From Shewanella carassii (GTDB lineage Bacteria; Pseudomonadota; Gammaproteobacteria; Enterobacterales; Shewanellaceae), in the NCBI RefSeq assembly GCF_002777975.1, contig NZ_NGVS01000007.1, forward strand, positions 174,070 through 238,069: DNA of 64,000 nucleotides, in the 5' to 3' direction. Below are positions 33,680-42,985 of this stretch, piece after piece. The notes under the pieces are model-generated. The model was not told where the DNA came from. It did not search any database and was given only the letters and a program-made list of their open reading frames with translations. A program made the position numbers and the translations under genes. How positions within the stretch are numbered: position 1 is the stretch's first letter; every line of letters begins with the position of its first letter.

Positions 33680-33710
33680 CACAAAAAAGCCCCGAACGGG
33701 GCTTTTTGTG
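33680..33710. terminator. Bidirectional terminator between mnmC and yfcL
   Basis: Long symmetric hairpin (core AAAAAAGCCCC / GGGGCTTTTT) between convergent genes; T runs on both strands. Confidence 0.92.
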
Positions 33711-33727
33711 TTCTTGCTCAAACCCGA

Positions 33728-33997
33728 TCAGGCGGCGATCCGCTGTTTCAGTTCTGACCAAGCGTTATCCACCAGACGGTAGTCGGCATCTTCAAGCTCT
33801 TTGGCTGCCAGTTTCAGGCATTGCTGCATGCGCTCATTCAAGGCATCCAGCCCTTGCTCTGACTCGTTTTCCAGCTCGGCCAGCACCACGGCAAAATGGC
33901 CTTGAAGGTAACCGCTGGCAAACAGGGCATCATCGTCACCGCCGGCCACTATCTCGCCAATCCACTGCTCCAATGCCTGTTCGTACTTCTCTAACAT
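33728..33997 (-). CDS. yfcL: YfcL family protein
   Basis: 89-residue acidic, helical protein of unknown role. The family call rests on size, composition (MLEKYEQALEQWIGEIVAGGDD start) and position next to mnmC, as in E. coli. It begins 3 bases after the kinase gene upstream, so it is the last gene of the prmB-aroC-MFS-kinase-yfcL run. Confidence 0.75.
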   Translation of the reverse strand: MLEKYEQALEQWIGEIVAGGDDDALFASGYLQGHFAVVLAELENESEQGLDALNERMQQCLKLAAKELEDADYRLVDNAWSELKQRIAA

Positions 33998-34000
33998 GCT

Positions 34001-35128
34001 CTACTCCGCTAAGTCTGGGTTGGCCACCTGATACATCACGTAATCCCGATAACCTGTCACAATTCGATAATAGCCACTAAGTTCGCTATCCAATTTCTGG
34101 TCGCCACTATCCACGATAAGCGGCCTGCCTTCAAGTGCTTTTAGTTTGCTTTTGGTGGCAAGAATGATGATATTTTCCTTGCCAATGCGCCTGATAAGCT
34201 CGGGCGACAACTGCTGGTTGCCACGGCCAAGAATGTGCCCTTGGCCGCCTATCAGGGTAATGACCAACTTAACCTTTTGATTTTCAGTGGCACTCAATAA
34301 CTGCGCCGCATTAAGATCCGAGGCCAGCAGGGTCTTGTTCCGCACCAGATCCACCCCGAGCAGGGTGTTATCGAGCCCCAGCTCCTCCATCACGGCCGCC
34401 ACTGTACTGCCGGAGCCCATGATATAGAGCTCATCTTCCATATCGCCGACCACCTCGGCGGCAATATCCGCCAGCACCAGTTCATCCACCTCGCGGCCAC
34501 CCATCTTCACCGCCTGGATATATCGCGGCTCGGCAGGTACTGTCATTTCACCATAACGCCGCGCCCTGACAATGCCTTGGCGGAAGGCCTCTTCATCTAT
34601 GTCCATCACATCGGTGCTCATCAGACTCACCAAGGCGCCTTCCAGCAGCTGCTTCAATACCAGCCCGGATGCATGGGGAGTAATGCCGTAAACACCCGAA
34701 TGAATTTTGACCCCGGCCGGTACACCGAGTACGGGGAAGTGCTCACCGACAACGCCGTAAATATCCCTTGCCGTGCCATCGCCGCCGGCAAACAGCAGCA
34801 AGTCCAGCTCCTGCGCCATCAAGGCCTTGGCGGCAGCTTGGGTATCACTGCGACTGGTATCCGTTGCCGCTTGGTAACACACCTCGGTGCGAAAACCCAA
34901 CTTTTGCGCCAGGTCGGCACCCATATTCCCCGATGCGGTATAGATTTGCAGGCGCTCGGCAAAAGGCGTTATCACTGCCAAGGCCTGTTCCATTCGCAGA
35001 CCGGCCTTGGGGGTGGCGCCAAGACTCAGCGCCTCTTTTGCCACACCGTCGCTGCCCTTGAGGGCCACACTGCCTCCAAGCCCGGCCAGCGGATTAATGA
35101 TAAGGCCCAGTCGAAACATTTTACTCAT
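34001..35128 (-). CDS. ATP-NAD kinase-like / AcoX-type protein
   Basis: 375 residues with the NAD-kinase/diacylglycerol-kinase fold. The N-terminus is RLGLIINPLAGLGGSVALKG, and the phosphate-binding motif FAGGDGTARDIYG lies near residue 110. It is longer than NadK (about 290) and belongs to a separate group whose substrate is unproven, so NAD phosphorylation is only a possibility. The start at 35128 follows GGAGAG; an upstream TTG would add five residues. It is tightly linked to yfcL. Confidence 0.82.
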   Translation of the reverse strand: MSKMFRLGLIINPLAGLGGSVALKGSDGVAKEALSLGATPKAGLRMEQALAVITPFAERLQIYTASGNMGADLAQKLGFRTEVCYQAATDTSRSDTQAAAKALMAQELDLLLFAGGDGTARDIYGVVGEHFPVLGVPAGVKIHSGVYGITPHASGLVLKQLLEGALVSLMSTDVMDIDEEAFRQGIVRARRYGEMTVPAEPRYIQAVKMGGREVDELVLADIAAEVVGDMEDELYIMGSGSTVAAVMEELGLDNTLLGVDLVRNKTLLASDLNAAQLLSATENQKVKLVITLIGGQGHILGRGNQQLSPELIRRIGKENIIILATKSKLKALEGRPLIVDSGDQKLDSELSGYYRIVTGYRDYVMYQVANPDLAE

Positions 35129-35170
35129 AACTCTCTCCGGCAAATGATGCTCTGCTCTTGTAAGAAATCA

Positions 35171-36358
35171 TCAGGCGTCAATGGGTTCCCCTTGTGATTG
35201 ACGCCTGGAGTCGCTACCCGGAATAGCCAGCACGGCCAACATGGACAGCAAGGCGCACGCGGCGGCAAACACCCAACACCAGAAGGCGCCGCTGCCATCG
35301 CCCCAAATCAGGCCACAGATCCAGGTGCCCAAAGCACCGCCGACACCAAAGCTCAAACTGGCATAAAGTGCCTGGCCCTTGCTGCGGTGGCTGATATCAA
35401 AATTACGGTGCACAAACTGGATGGATGCCGCATGGGTCAAACCAAAGGTAAAGGCATGCAGCAGTTGGCTGAGTCCCAAAAGCAACATGCTTTCGGCGCC
35501 AAAAGCCACCAGCAGCCAACGCAGCGCCGTCATACCTATGCTCACCAGCAGCAGCGTCTTGACCCCATAGCGACCGAGTAACCTGGGCGCTATCATAAAC
35601 ATGAAGATTTCCGCCACGGCTCCTAGCGCCACAAAAATACCGGCGCTGGCCTCTGTGTAACCCACCTGTTTGAGATAAAGCACGAAAAAGCCGTAGAAAG
35701 GCCCGGCGCTGGCTTGAAGCAACATGGCAGACAGTAAAAACCACAGCAGCGGCCGCCCGAGTTTAAGTGCCGGCTTATCCTGCCCGGCCCCCGCCGAGGC
35801 GCGATTCGAAGGCAAAGGTAAAGCGCTGCCCAGTAACCCGAGAAACAGACTCAGCCCGACATAGAGCAGCACCTCGGGGCCAAACTCCTTGATGGCCCAG
35901 CCTGTACCCACCACCAGCACGATATAGCCGACACTGCCGAAACTGCGAATGAGGCCATACTTATTGGCTTCAGTACCCAGGGTCTCTAGGGTGATCACCT
36001 CAAGCTGCGCCAGAATCGCATTCCAGAAGAAGGTATAAAGGGCCAGACTCAGCGCCAGATAGAGAAAGCCGCCATGATAAAAGAAACTCAGATAGGTCAA
36101 TGCGGCGGCAAAGGCGCCGAGCTTGATAAGCTCTGAGCGCATGCCGGTGCGATCCGCCACCAGCGCCCAGACATTGGGCGCGACTATGCGGGTTGCCATG
36201 AGTATGGCCAGCAGGAAGCCTATTTCGGCGGCATCGAAACCGCGGTTGTCAAAAAATACCCCCAGATAGGGCACCATGACACCGAGTATGCCAAAGAAGA
36301 AAAAATAGCAGGCAGAAAGCCAGGCGAGCTGTCCCCCTGCGGGAAACAGTCCGCGCAT
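35171..36358 (-). CDS. MFS transporter, HcaT (3-phenylpropionate permease) type
   Basis: Twelve-segment major facilitator of 395 residues, starting MRGLFPAGGQLAWLSACYFFFFGILGVMVPYLG. The sequence style (GFDAAEIGFLLAILMATRIVAPNVWALVADRTG) resembles the LacY-like HcaT/YcaD branch. The substrate cannot be read from sequence. The ATG touches the aroC stop (TAAATG), so it is translated from the same message as aroC. Confidence 0.85.
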   Translation of the reverse strand: MRGLFPAGGQLAWLSACYFFFFGILGVMVPYLGVFFDNRGFDAAEIGFLLAILMATRIVAPNVWALVADRTGMRSELIKLGAFAAALTYLSFFYHGGFLYLALSLALYTFFWNAILAQLEVITLETLGTEANKYGLIRSFGSVGYIVLVVGTGWAIKEFGPEVLLYVGLSLFLGLLGSALPLPSNRASAGAGQDKPALKLGRPLLWFLLSAMLLQASAGPFYGFFVLYLKQVGYTEASAGIFVALGAVAEIFMFMIAPRLLGRYGVKTLLLVSIGMTALRWLLVAFGAESMLLLGLSQLLHAFTFGLTHAASIQFVHRNFDISHRSKGQALYASLSFGVGGALGTWICGLIWGDGSGAFWCWVFAAACALLSMLAVLAIPGSDSRRQSQGEPIDA

Positions 36359-37453
36359 TTATCGCATTCCAAGTACAGGTGTAAGGCTGCTGACATCCTG
36401 GTTTTGGGCCCGATGACGCAGCAAGTGATCCATCAAGACTATCGCCAACATGGCTTCGGCAATGGGCACGGCGCGGATCCCGACACAGGGGTCGTGCCGC
36501 CCCTTAGTCACTACTTCGGCCTCTGTGCCCTGCACTGTCATGCTCTTGCCTGGCACGCTGATACTGGAAGTGGGTTTCAGCGCCATATGGGCCACTATGG
36601 GTTGCCCGGAAGAGATACCCCCGAGCACGCCGCCGGCATGGTTGCTGTCAAACCCGGCAGGCGACATCAGATCTCTGTGCTCTGAGCCCTTTTGGTTAAC
36701 GACGGCAAAGCCATCACCGATTTCAACGCCCTTGACCGCATTGATCCCCATCAGTGCATGGGCAATATCGGCATCGAGACGGTCAAATACCGGCTCGCCA
36801 AGGCCGACCGGCACATTGGTGGCCACCACACTGACCTTGGCACCGATGGAATCACCGGACTTTTTCAGCTCGCGCATATAGTCATCCAACGCTTCCAACT
36901 TGGAAGCGTCGGGGAAGAAAAAGGGGTTCAGCTCTACCTGCGCCATATCCAGAGTGTCGGCGCAAATAGGCCCAAGCTGGGAGAGATAACCCTGGATCTC
37001 AATGCCGTGTACCGCCTTGAGGTATTTCTTCGCCACGGCCCCTGCCGCCACCCGCATGGCAGTTTCCCGCGCCGAGGAGCGCCCACCGCCGCGATAATCG
37101 CGCAGTCCATATTTTTGCTGATAGGTATAGTCGGCATGTCCGGGACGGAACAGATCTTTGATATTGGAGTAGTCCTGACTGCGCTGATCGGTATTTTCAA
37201 TCAACAGGCCAATGGAGGTGCCTGTGGTCTTGCCCTCAAACACGCCGGAGAGAATACGCACCTGATCCGGCTCACGCCTGGCGGTAGTGTAACGGGAAGT
37301 CCCCGGACGACGACGGTCGAGATCCTGCTGCATATCGGCTTCGGTCAGCTCAAGCCCTGGCGGGCAGCCATCGATAATGCAGCCGAGTGCAAGCCCATGG
37401 CTTTCACCAAAAGTGGTGACGACAAAGTTCTGACCTATGCTGTTTCCCGACAT
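36359..37453 (-). CDS. aroC: Chorismate synthase
   Basis: Converts EPSP to chorismate with reduced FMN, the last shared step of aromatic synthesis. Signatures: [18 protein letters not shown] at the N-terminus, [17 protein letters not shown] near residue 120, and the conserved C-terminal region with [18 protein letters not shown]. 364 residues (E. coli 361). It lies 96 bases after prmB. Confidence 0.97.
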   Translation of the reverse strand: MSGNSIGQNFVVTTFGESHGLALGCIIDGCPPGLELTEADMQQDLDRRRPGTSRYTTARREPDQVRILSGVFEGKTTGTSIGLLIENTDQRSQDYSNIKDLFRPGHADYTYQQKYGLRDYRGGGRSSARETAMRVAAGAVAKKYLKAVHGIEIQGYLSQLGPICADTLDMAQVELNPFFFPDASKLEALDDYMRELKKSGDSIGAKVSVVATNVPVGLGEPVFDRLDADIAHALMGINAVKGVEIGDGFAVVNQKGSEHRDLMSPAGFDSNHAGGVLGGISSGQPIVAHMALKPTSSISVPGKSMTVQGTEAEVVTKGRHDPCVGIRAVPIAEAMLAIVLMDHLLRHRAQNQDVSSLTPVLGMR

Positions 37454-37549
37454 CCGCTTAATTTCCCCCTAGAGATAAAGTGACCGGCCACTGAGGTTCG
37501 GCCATCCGAACCTCGGCTTTACTGGCCCATTGGCTAATGTGCCGCTTTA

Positions 37550-38494
37550 TTATTCACTGTCTTTATAGATGGCGAACAGTGATTGATTTTCAACTAGCTG
37601 ATCTTTTGTCAGCACAAACACCCCATCGCCGCCATGTTCAAAGCTAACCCAGGTGAAAGGCACATCGGGGAACTGCTCAATCAGGTGCACCATGGAGTTA
37701 CCCACTTCCACCACCAGGATACCGTCATCTGTGAGGTAATCGGCGGCGTTGGCCAGAATGCGCTTGGTGATATCCAGGCCGTCTCGACCGGACGCCAAAC
37801 CAATTTCCGGCTCATGGCGATACTCATCCGGCATCTCGGCAATATCTTCGGCATCGACATAAGGTGGGTTGGACACAATCAGATCGTACTGCGGCGCTCG
37901 TGGCACTGCGCTGAAGAGGTTGGACTGCATGGGAAACACCCTGTCCATCACACCGAGCGACTCAACGTTTATCTGCGCCACTTCCAGTGCATCCTCGCTG
38001 ATATCCAGCGCATCGACCTCGGCCTCTTCAAATTGATAGGCACAGGCGATGGCGATACAGCCACTGCCAGTGCAGAGATCGAGGATCCGTCTTACCGGCT
38101 TGTTGTACAGCCAAGGACCGAATCCGTTTTGGATCATCTCGGCAATCGGTGAGCGAGGCACAAGCACCCTTTCGTCCACATAGAAGTCCAGCCCGGCAAA
38201 ACGGGCGGTGTTGGTCAGATAAGGCACGGGTAAACGCTCGCGTACCCGGCGGATGATAAGCTCAACTATCTTGTGTTTTTCGCTGCTGGTGAGATTGGCG
38301 TGGATCACCTGCTGACCAATGTCATCGGGCAGATGCAGGGCGTGAAATACCAAGGAAACCGCTTCATCCCACGCGTTATCTGTACCATGACCATAATAAA
38401 TATTGGCGTCATTGAAACGGCTGACGGCCCAGCGTAACATGTCGCCTACCGTCCGCAATTCGGTGACGGCTTCATCCACAAAGATCTTATCCAA
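37550..38494 (-). CDS. prmB: 50S ribosomal protein L3 glutamine methyltransferase
   Basis: N5-methylates a glutamine of ribosomal protein L3. SAM motif I is [17 protein letters not shown] and the substrate-Gln motif is [12 protein letters not shown]. 314 residues (E. coli 310). Divergent from smrB, as in E. coli. Confidence 0.95.
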   Translation of the reverse strand: MDKIFVDEAVTELRTVGDMLRWAVSRFNDANIYYGHGTDNAWDEAVSLVFHALHLPDDIGQQVIHANLTSSEKHKIVELIIRRVRERLPVPYLTNTARFAGLDFYVDERVLVPRSPIAEMIQNGFGPWLYNKPVRRILDLCTGSGCIAIACAYQFEEAEVDALDISEDALEVAQINVESLGVMDRVFPMQSNLFSAVPRAPQYDLIVSNPPYVDAEDIAEMPDEYRHEPEIGLASGRDGLDITKRILANAADYLTDDGILVVEVGNSMVHLIEQFPDVPFTWVSFEHGGDGVFVLTKDQLVENQSLFAIYKDSE

Positions 38495-38578
38495 AATCTG
38501 ACTCCGGCTTTGTTCTTATTCCGCCTCCATTGTAACTGAAGTCTGTTCAGAAGAAACAGGATTCAATAAAATAGCCTG

Positions 38579-39109
38579 ATGAACGAAGAAAACGACAAAG
38601 AAGGCCTGGCGGAATTTCAGGCACTGGTATCCGGGATCACCCCGCTCGACCAGGATAAACGCCATTTCCGCCCGCCGAGCAAAACCAAGAAGCAACTGGC
38701 TGAAAAAGAAGTTCAGATCCAGGCGGACAGTTATTTTTCAGACGTTTACCAGCCATTATTGCCAGTAAACGGCCCTATGCGTTGGTGTCGGGACGATGTG
38801 GACGCCATGGAAGTCAAACGTCTGCGTAGAGGCGATTATGTACCTGACTTTCTTTTGGATCTGCATGGTTACCGCCAAACCGAAGCCAAGCTGGAACTGG
38901 CGGCCTTGATCCAGGCCTGTATCCGTGAACACAGCCCTTGCTGTAGTGTCATGCACGGCTACGGCACCGGCATTCTCAAACAACAGTTGCCCATGTGGCT
39001 GGCGCAGCACCCCAAAGTCAAAGCCTTTCATCAGGCCCCCAAAGAATGGGGCGGCGATGCGGCGCTGCTGGTACTAATAGATATTGGCGAACATCCCCAC
39101 AGACGCTAA
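38579..39109 (+). CDS. smrB: Ribosome rescue endonuclease SmrB
   Basis: Smr-domain nuclease that cuts mRNA at collided ribosomes. Motifs LDLHGYRQTEA and VMHGYGTGILK are present, with an N-terminal helical extension for ribosome binding. 176 residues (E. coli 183). A terminator follows. Confidence 0.93.
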   Translation: MNEENDKEGLAEFQALVSGITPLDQDKRHFRPPSKTKKQLAEKEVQIQADSYFSDVYQPLLPVNGPMRWCRDDVDAMEVKRLRRGDYVPDFLLDLHGYRQTEAKLELAALIQACIREHSPCCSVMHGYGTGILKQQLPMWLAQHPKVKAFHQAPKEWGGDAALLVLIDIGEHPHRR

Positions 39110-39154
39110 CCGCAGTTAAGCTGCGCCCTTTACAGACTTAGCACTATAAAATGC

Positions 39155-39185
39155 AAAGAACCCGGTCATGACCGGGTTGCTTGTT
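39155..39185 (+). terminator. Terminator of smrB
   Basis: Ten-bp palindromic stem AACCCGGTCA/TGACCGGGTT followed by a T-rich tract. Confidence 0.8.
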
Positions 39186-39281
39186 TTGCTGGTATTTTGC
39201 CCAAGAGTCACCTTTTTAATCAGTTAAGGCGCTTGAGTTTAGGTTAATCACCGCCCTGAAGGCTGCTTTAATCTGGAACCA

Positions 39282-39752
39282 CTAGGCGATATTGTGCGGC
39301 CCTTGTTGCCACATCACACTAGCTTGCTGTCCATGCACATCGACAAGCACCACTGATGAAGTCGCAAATAACGGCGGCTCAATACCGGCCACCAATTCAC
39401 TGACCATATAACCCAATAATGGCATGTGAGCTATCACCAACACCCTGTCTGCCTTGAATTGTTCGGCGTAAGCCTTCACCAGGCTGGCAGCCATTTCCGG
39501 GTCGGCCGATGGTACCAATTCATCCAATACCATCCATTTACGCGGTTCTGGAAAGTGTTTTCCCAGCTCCTGCCAGGTCTGCTGCGCTCTGAGGTAGGGA
39601 CTCACCAACACCAGATCAAAGGCAGAAACAGAAGCATTCAGCCAGTTACTCATCTGTGTCGTATGGAGGCGTCCGGCGTCAGTCAGTATTCGCTCCCTAT
39701 CTGAAGGGGCATCAAAGCTGGCCTCACCATGGCGCATTAGAAAAAGCTGCAT
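39282..39752 (-). CDS. sixA: Phosphohistidine phosphatase SixA
   Basis: Histidine-phosphatase superfamily protein of 156 residues with the catalytic RHG at the N-terminus (MQLFLMRHGEAS) and the second His in VLVIAHMPLLGYM. E. coli SixA dephosphorylates phosphohistidine in ArcB and in the nitrogen PTS protein NPr. Its neighbourhood beside smrB is conserved. Confidence 0.92.
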   Translation of the reverse strand: MQLFLMRHGEASFDAPSDRERILTDAGRLHTTQMSNWLNASVSAFDLVLVSPYLRAQQTWQELGKHFPEPRKWMVLDELVPSADPEMAASLVKAYAEQFKADRVLVIAHMPLLGYMVSELVAGIEPPLFATSSVVLVDVHGQQASVMWQQGPHNIA

Positions 39753-39924
39753 ACATCACTCACTACAGAAAAAAGTTCTTATGGTTCTAAGTCAATTGTA
39801 GCCCTTTATAGCGCGGCAACAAACCGCAGGGCTCTCAATCTTTAGTCGAAAAATCCAAGAGATATTTGCCAAAAAAGCATAAGGCTATCAATATATAACA
39901 ATCTGTCTATACGGGAGTTATCCC

Positions 39925-42714
39925 TTGAGCACTTGCCAGTCTGTCATTTCCAGCCCCAATGATCACCGCAGCTATCGTCATCTGACTCTGACCAACGGCC
40001 TGCGGGTATTGCTGGTGCAAGATAGGCATTCTGCCCAGGCCGCCGCATCCATGGCGGTTAATGTCGGCCACTTCGATGATCCTCAATCCCGCCCCGGGAT
40101 GGCACATTTTCTCGAGCATATGTTATTCCTGGGGACTGCCAAGTTTCCCGAGGCCGGAGGTTATCACAGTTTTATCAACCAACATGGTGGCAGCAATAAT
40201 GCCTGGACGGGCACAGAGCACACCAACTTCTTCTTTGCCATAGATCCCCTGGTATTTGCCGAAGCGCTGGATAGATTCAGCCAGTTCTTTATTGCGCCCT
40301 TGTTCAATCAGGAGTTGGTGGACAGAGAAAGACACGCCATAGAATCTGAGTTCAGTCTCAAGCAGAAAGATGATATCCGCCGTATCTATCAGGTATTGAA
40401 AGAGACGGTCAACCCAGGGCACCCTTTCAGCAAGTTTTCCGTCGGCAACCTGCAAACCCTGGGCGGAGATGAGCAACAGCTCAGGGAAGAACTGCTTGCC
40501 TTCTACGACAGCCATTACAGCGCCAATCTGATGACCCTGTGTCTGGTGGCTCCGATGGCAATTGATGAGCTGGAGCAGTATGCCAGACGCTATTTCTCGT
40601 CAATAAAAAATCATGACCTGCAAAAATCCTATCCCGAACTGCCACTGTTCTCTAGTGACCAACTGCAAAAGCAGATCCATATAGTGCCACTTAAAGAGCA
40701 AAAACGCCTGACCCTGAGCTTTGCCCTGCCCGCTATCGATCGCTTCTATCGCAGTAAGCCACTGACCTTCATCAGTCACCTACTTGGGAGTGAGAGCCAC
40801 GGCAGCCTGTTTTCCAAACTCAAGGAAGCCGGTCTGATCAACGGGCTTTCCGCCGGTGGTGGCATCAACGGCTACAACTTCAAGGAATACAACATCAGTA
40901 TTCAACTGACCGACAAAGGTTTGAACCAAACCGACAAGGTGGTTGCGGCCTGCTTCGGTTATATCAAACTCATTGCCGATACTGGACTGGAAGACTGGCG
41001 CTATCAGGAAAGGGCCAATCTGCTCAAACTGGCATTTCGCTACCAGGAGCAGATAAAAGCCTTGGATCTGGCCAGTCATCTCAGCATCAATATGCAGCAT
41101 TATCAGGTTGAAGATATTGTCTATGGCGACTATCGCATGGATGGCCTGGATGTCGCTGAAGCCAGAGCACTGATGAGCCTGATGACCCCGGATAATATGC
41201 GCCTGCAACTGGTGGCCCAGGATCTGGATACCGAACAACAGGCGGCCTGGTACCACACCCCGTATCAAATTAAGCCCATAGAAGACGCCAGGCTGGCACT
41301 GTGGCGCAGCGCCGAGGCTGAAACTGGGATGGAACTGCCAAGGCCCAATCCTTTCATCGTAGAAGACGCAATAGCCCGAAGTGAACCCAGTCGGCATCCT
41401 GAGCCGGTGATTGTCGCCGAAGGCGCCGGTTACCGTATCTGGCACAAGAAAGATGATGAATTCAATGTCCCCAAGGGACATCTTTATCTCTCGCTCGATT
41501 CGGATCAGGCCAGCCCCACGCCGAGACATGCCGCCTTGACCCGGCTGTATGTGGAAATGCTGCTCGATCATCTGACCGAACACACCTATCAGGCGGAAGT
41601 AGCCGGCCTCAGTTACAACATCTACCCCCATCAAGGCGGGCTGACCCTGCATTTAACCGGTTTTACCGGCAATCAGGAAACCCTGCTGGCGCTGCTGATA
41701 CATAAAGCCCGGGAGCGCAGTTTTACCCAAGAGAGATTCAACCTTATCAAACGCCAGTTACTACGCAGTTGGTATAACCATGCCCAGGCGAAACCCATCT
41801 CCCAGCTGTTCACCAGCTTGACGGTAACCCTGCAAAAACGCAGTTATGAACCACTGCGGATGGCTGAGTTGTTGGAAGATATCACCCTGGACGATCTGCA
41901 TGACCATGTGAGCGCCTTCTATGAAAAAATCTATCTGGAAGGTCTGGTCTATGGTGACTGGCTGGAGCAAGAAGCCCAGTCTCTGGGAAAACGACTCAGC
42001 CATATTCTGTCGCTGGTTTCCAAGCCCAGCCGTGAATCGGCAAGGGAGTTGGTCAACCTTCAGGGTAAAGGAACCGTACTCAGGGAGCTGAACATAGCTC
42101 ACCCGGACAGCGCCATCATAGTCTATTACCAATCCGTGTTTGCCACTCCGGAGAAAATGGCGCTGTTCAGCCTGCTGAATCACACCATGTCATCGACCTT
42201 CTTCCACGAGCTGCGAACCCAAAGACAACTCGGTTATATGGTGGGCACAGGCTATCTGCCGCTGAACCGCCACCCGGGGATGATCTTCTATGTCCAATCT
42301 CCTACCGCCGGGCCACTGCAGTTACTGGAAGCCATAGATGAGTTTATCGCCGACTTCAATTACGCCGTGATGCAGATAACCAATGAGCAGTGGGAAAGCA
42401 CCAAGCAGGGACTGATCAACCAGGTCATGGAGCATGATGCCAACCTCAAGACCCGCGGCCAACGTTATTGGGTCAGCATAGGCAATAAGGATTACCACTT
42501 TAATCAGCGCGAGCTGGTGGTGGCACAAATCAAGCGCCAAACCCGGGCCGGGCTGATTAAGTTTATGATGGATAAAATGCGCACCAAACACAGCGATCGT
42601 CTGGTGCTGTTCAGTACAGGAGAACAACACCGACATCTGGATCGCCTGCAAGCGGGCTCCCTGATCACAGACTTACGGGCTTTTAAACAGCAGGCTGAGC
42701 AGTTCAACCTTTAA
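39925..42714 (+). CDS. Insulinase-type M16 metalloprotease (protease III-like)
   Basis: 929 residues with the inverted zinc motif HFLEH near residue 61 and the distal Glu in ERHAIESEFSLKQKDD. The four-domain M16A layout fits by length (E. coli PtrA 962). Unlike E. coli protease III it has no signal peptide at the N-terminus, so it may be cytosolic. The start is a TTG preceded by GGGAG at a normal distance; no upstream ATG is in frame. It is a single gene with no clear terminator. Confidence 0.88.
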   Translation: MSTCQSVISSPNDHRSYRHLTLTNGLRVLLVQDRHSAQAAASMAVNVGHFDDPQSRPGMAHFLEHMLFLGTAKFPEAGGYHSFINQHGGSNNAWTGTEHTNFFFAIDPLVFAEALDRFSQFFIAPLFNQELVDRERHAIESEFSLKQKDDIRRIYQVLKETVNPGHPFSKFSVGNLQTLGGDEQQLREELLAFYDSHYSANLMTLCLVAPMAIDELEQYARRYFSSIKNHDLQKSYPELPLFSSDQLQKQIHIVPLKEQKRLTLSFALPAIDRFYRSKPLTFISHLLGSESHGSLFSKLKEAGLINGLSAGGGINGYNFKEYNISIQLTDKGLNQTDKVVAACFGYIKLIADTGLEDWRYQERANLLKLAFRYQEQIKALDLASHLSINMQHYQVEDIVYGDYRMDGLDVAEARALMSLMTPDNMRLQLVAQDLDTEQQAAWYHTPYQIKPIEDARLALWRSAEAETGMELPRPNPFIVEDAIARSEPSRHPEPVIVAEGAGYRIWHKKDDEFNVPKGHLYLSLDSDQASPTPRHAALTRLYVEMLLDHLTEHTYQAEVAGLSYNIYPHQGGLTLHLTGFTGNQETLLALLIHKARERSFTQERFNLIKRQLLRSWYNHAQAKPISQLFTSLTVTLQKRSYEPLRMAELLEDITLDDLHDHVSAFYEKIYLEGLVYGDWLEQEAQSLGKRLSHILSLVSKPSRESARELVNLQGKGTVLRELNIAHPDSAIIVYYQSVFATPEKMALFSLLNHTMSSTFFHELRTQRQLGYMVGTGYLPLNRHPGMIFYVQSPTAGPLQLLEAIDEFIADFNYAVMQITNEQWESTKQGLINQVMEHDANLKTRGQRYWVSIGNKDYHFNQRELVVAQIKRQTRAGLIKFMMDKMRTKHSDRLVLFSTGEQHRHLDRLQAGSLITDLRAFKQQAEQFNL

Positions 42715-42985
42715 CCAATTGAGACAATATAAGCATTGTCGCAGCATTAAATGCATAACGAACATTCAGCCACTATACTCACCAATAGTAGACAGAAAAA
42801 GACACTTTACGGCACCAAGCAGCACAGAACGCTTAAAGGTCGCCCGATTACCAACAACCAACCAAGTGGCAACAACAAAGCAAAGACTTGTTATATGAGG
42901 TGTTGTTTTTGACAAATAAGCTACTTTCTGAAAGAGTTATCATTACACAATACTGGCATCACGCATTATAAAACTTATTAAATTT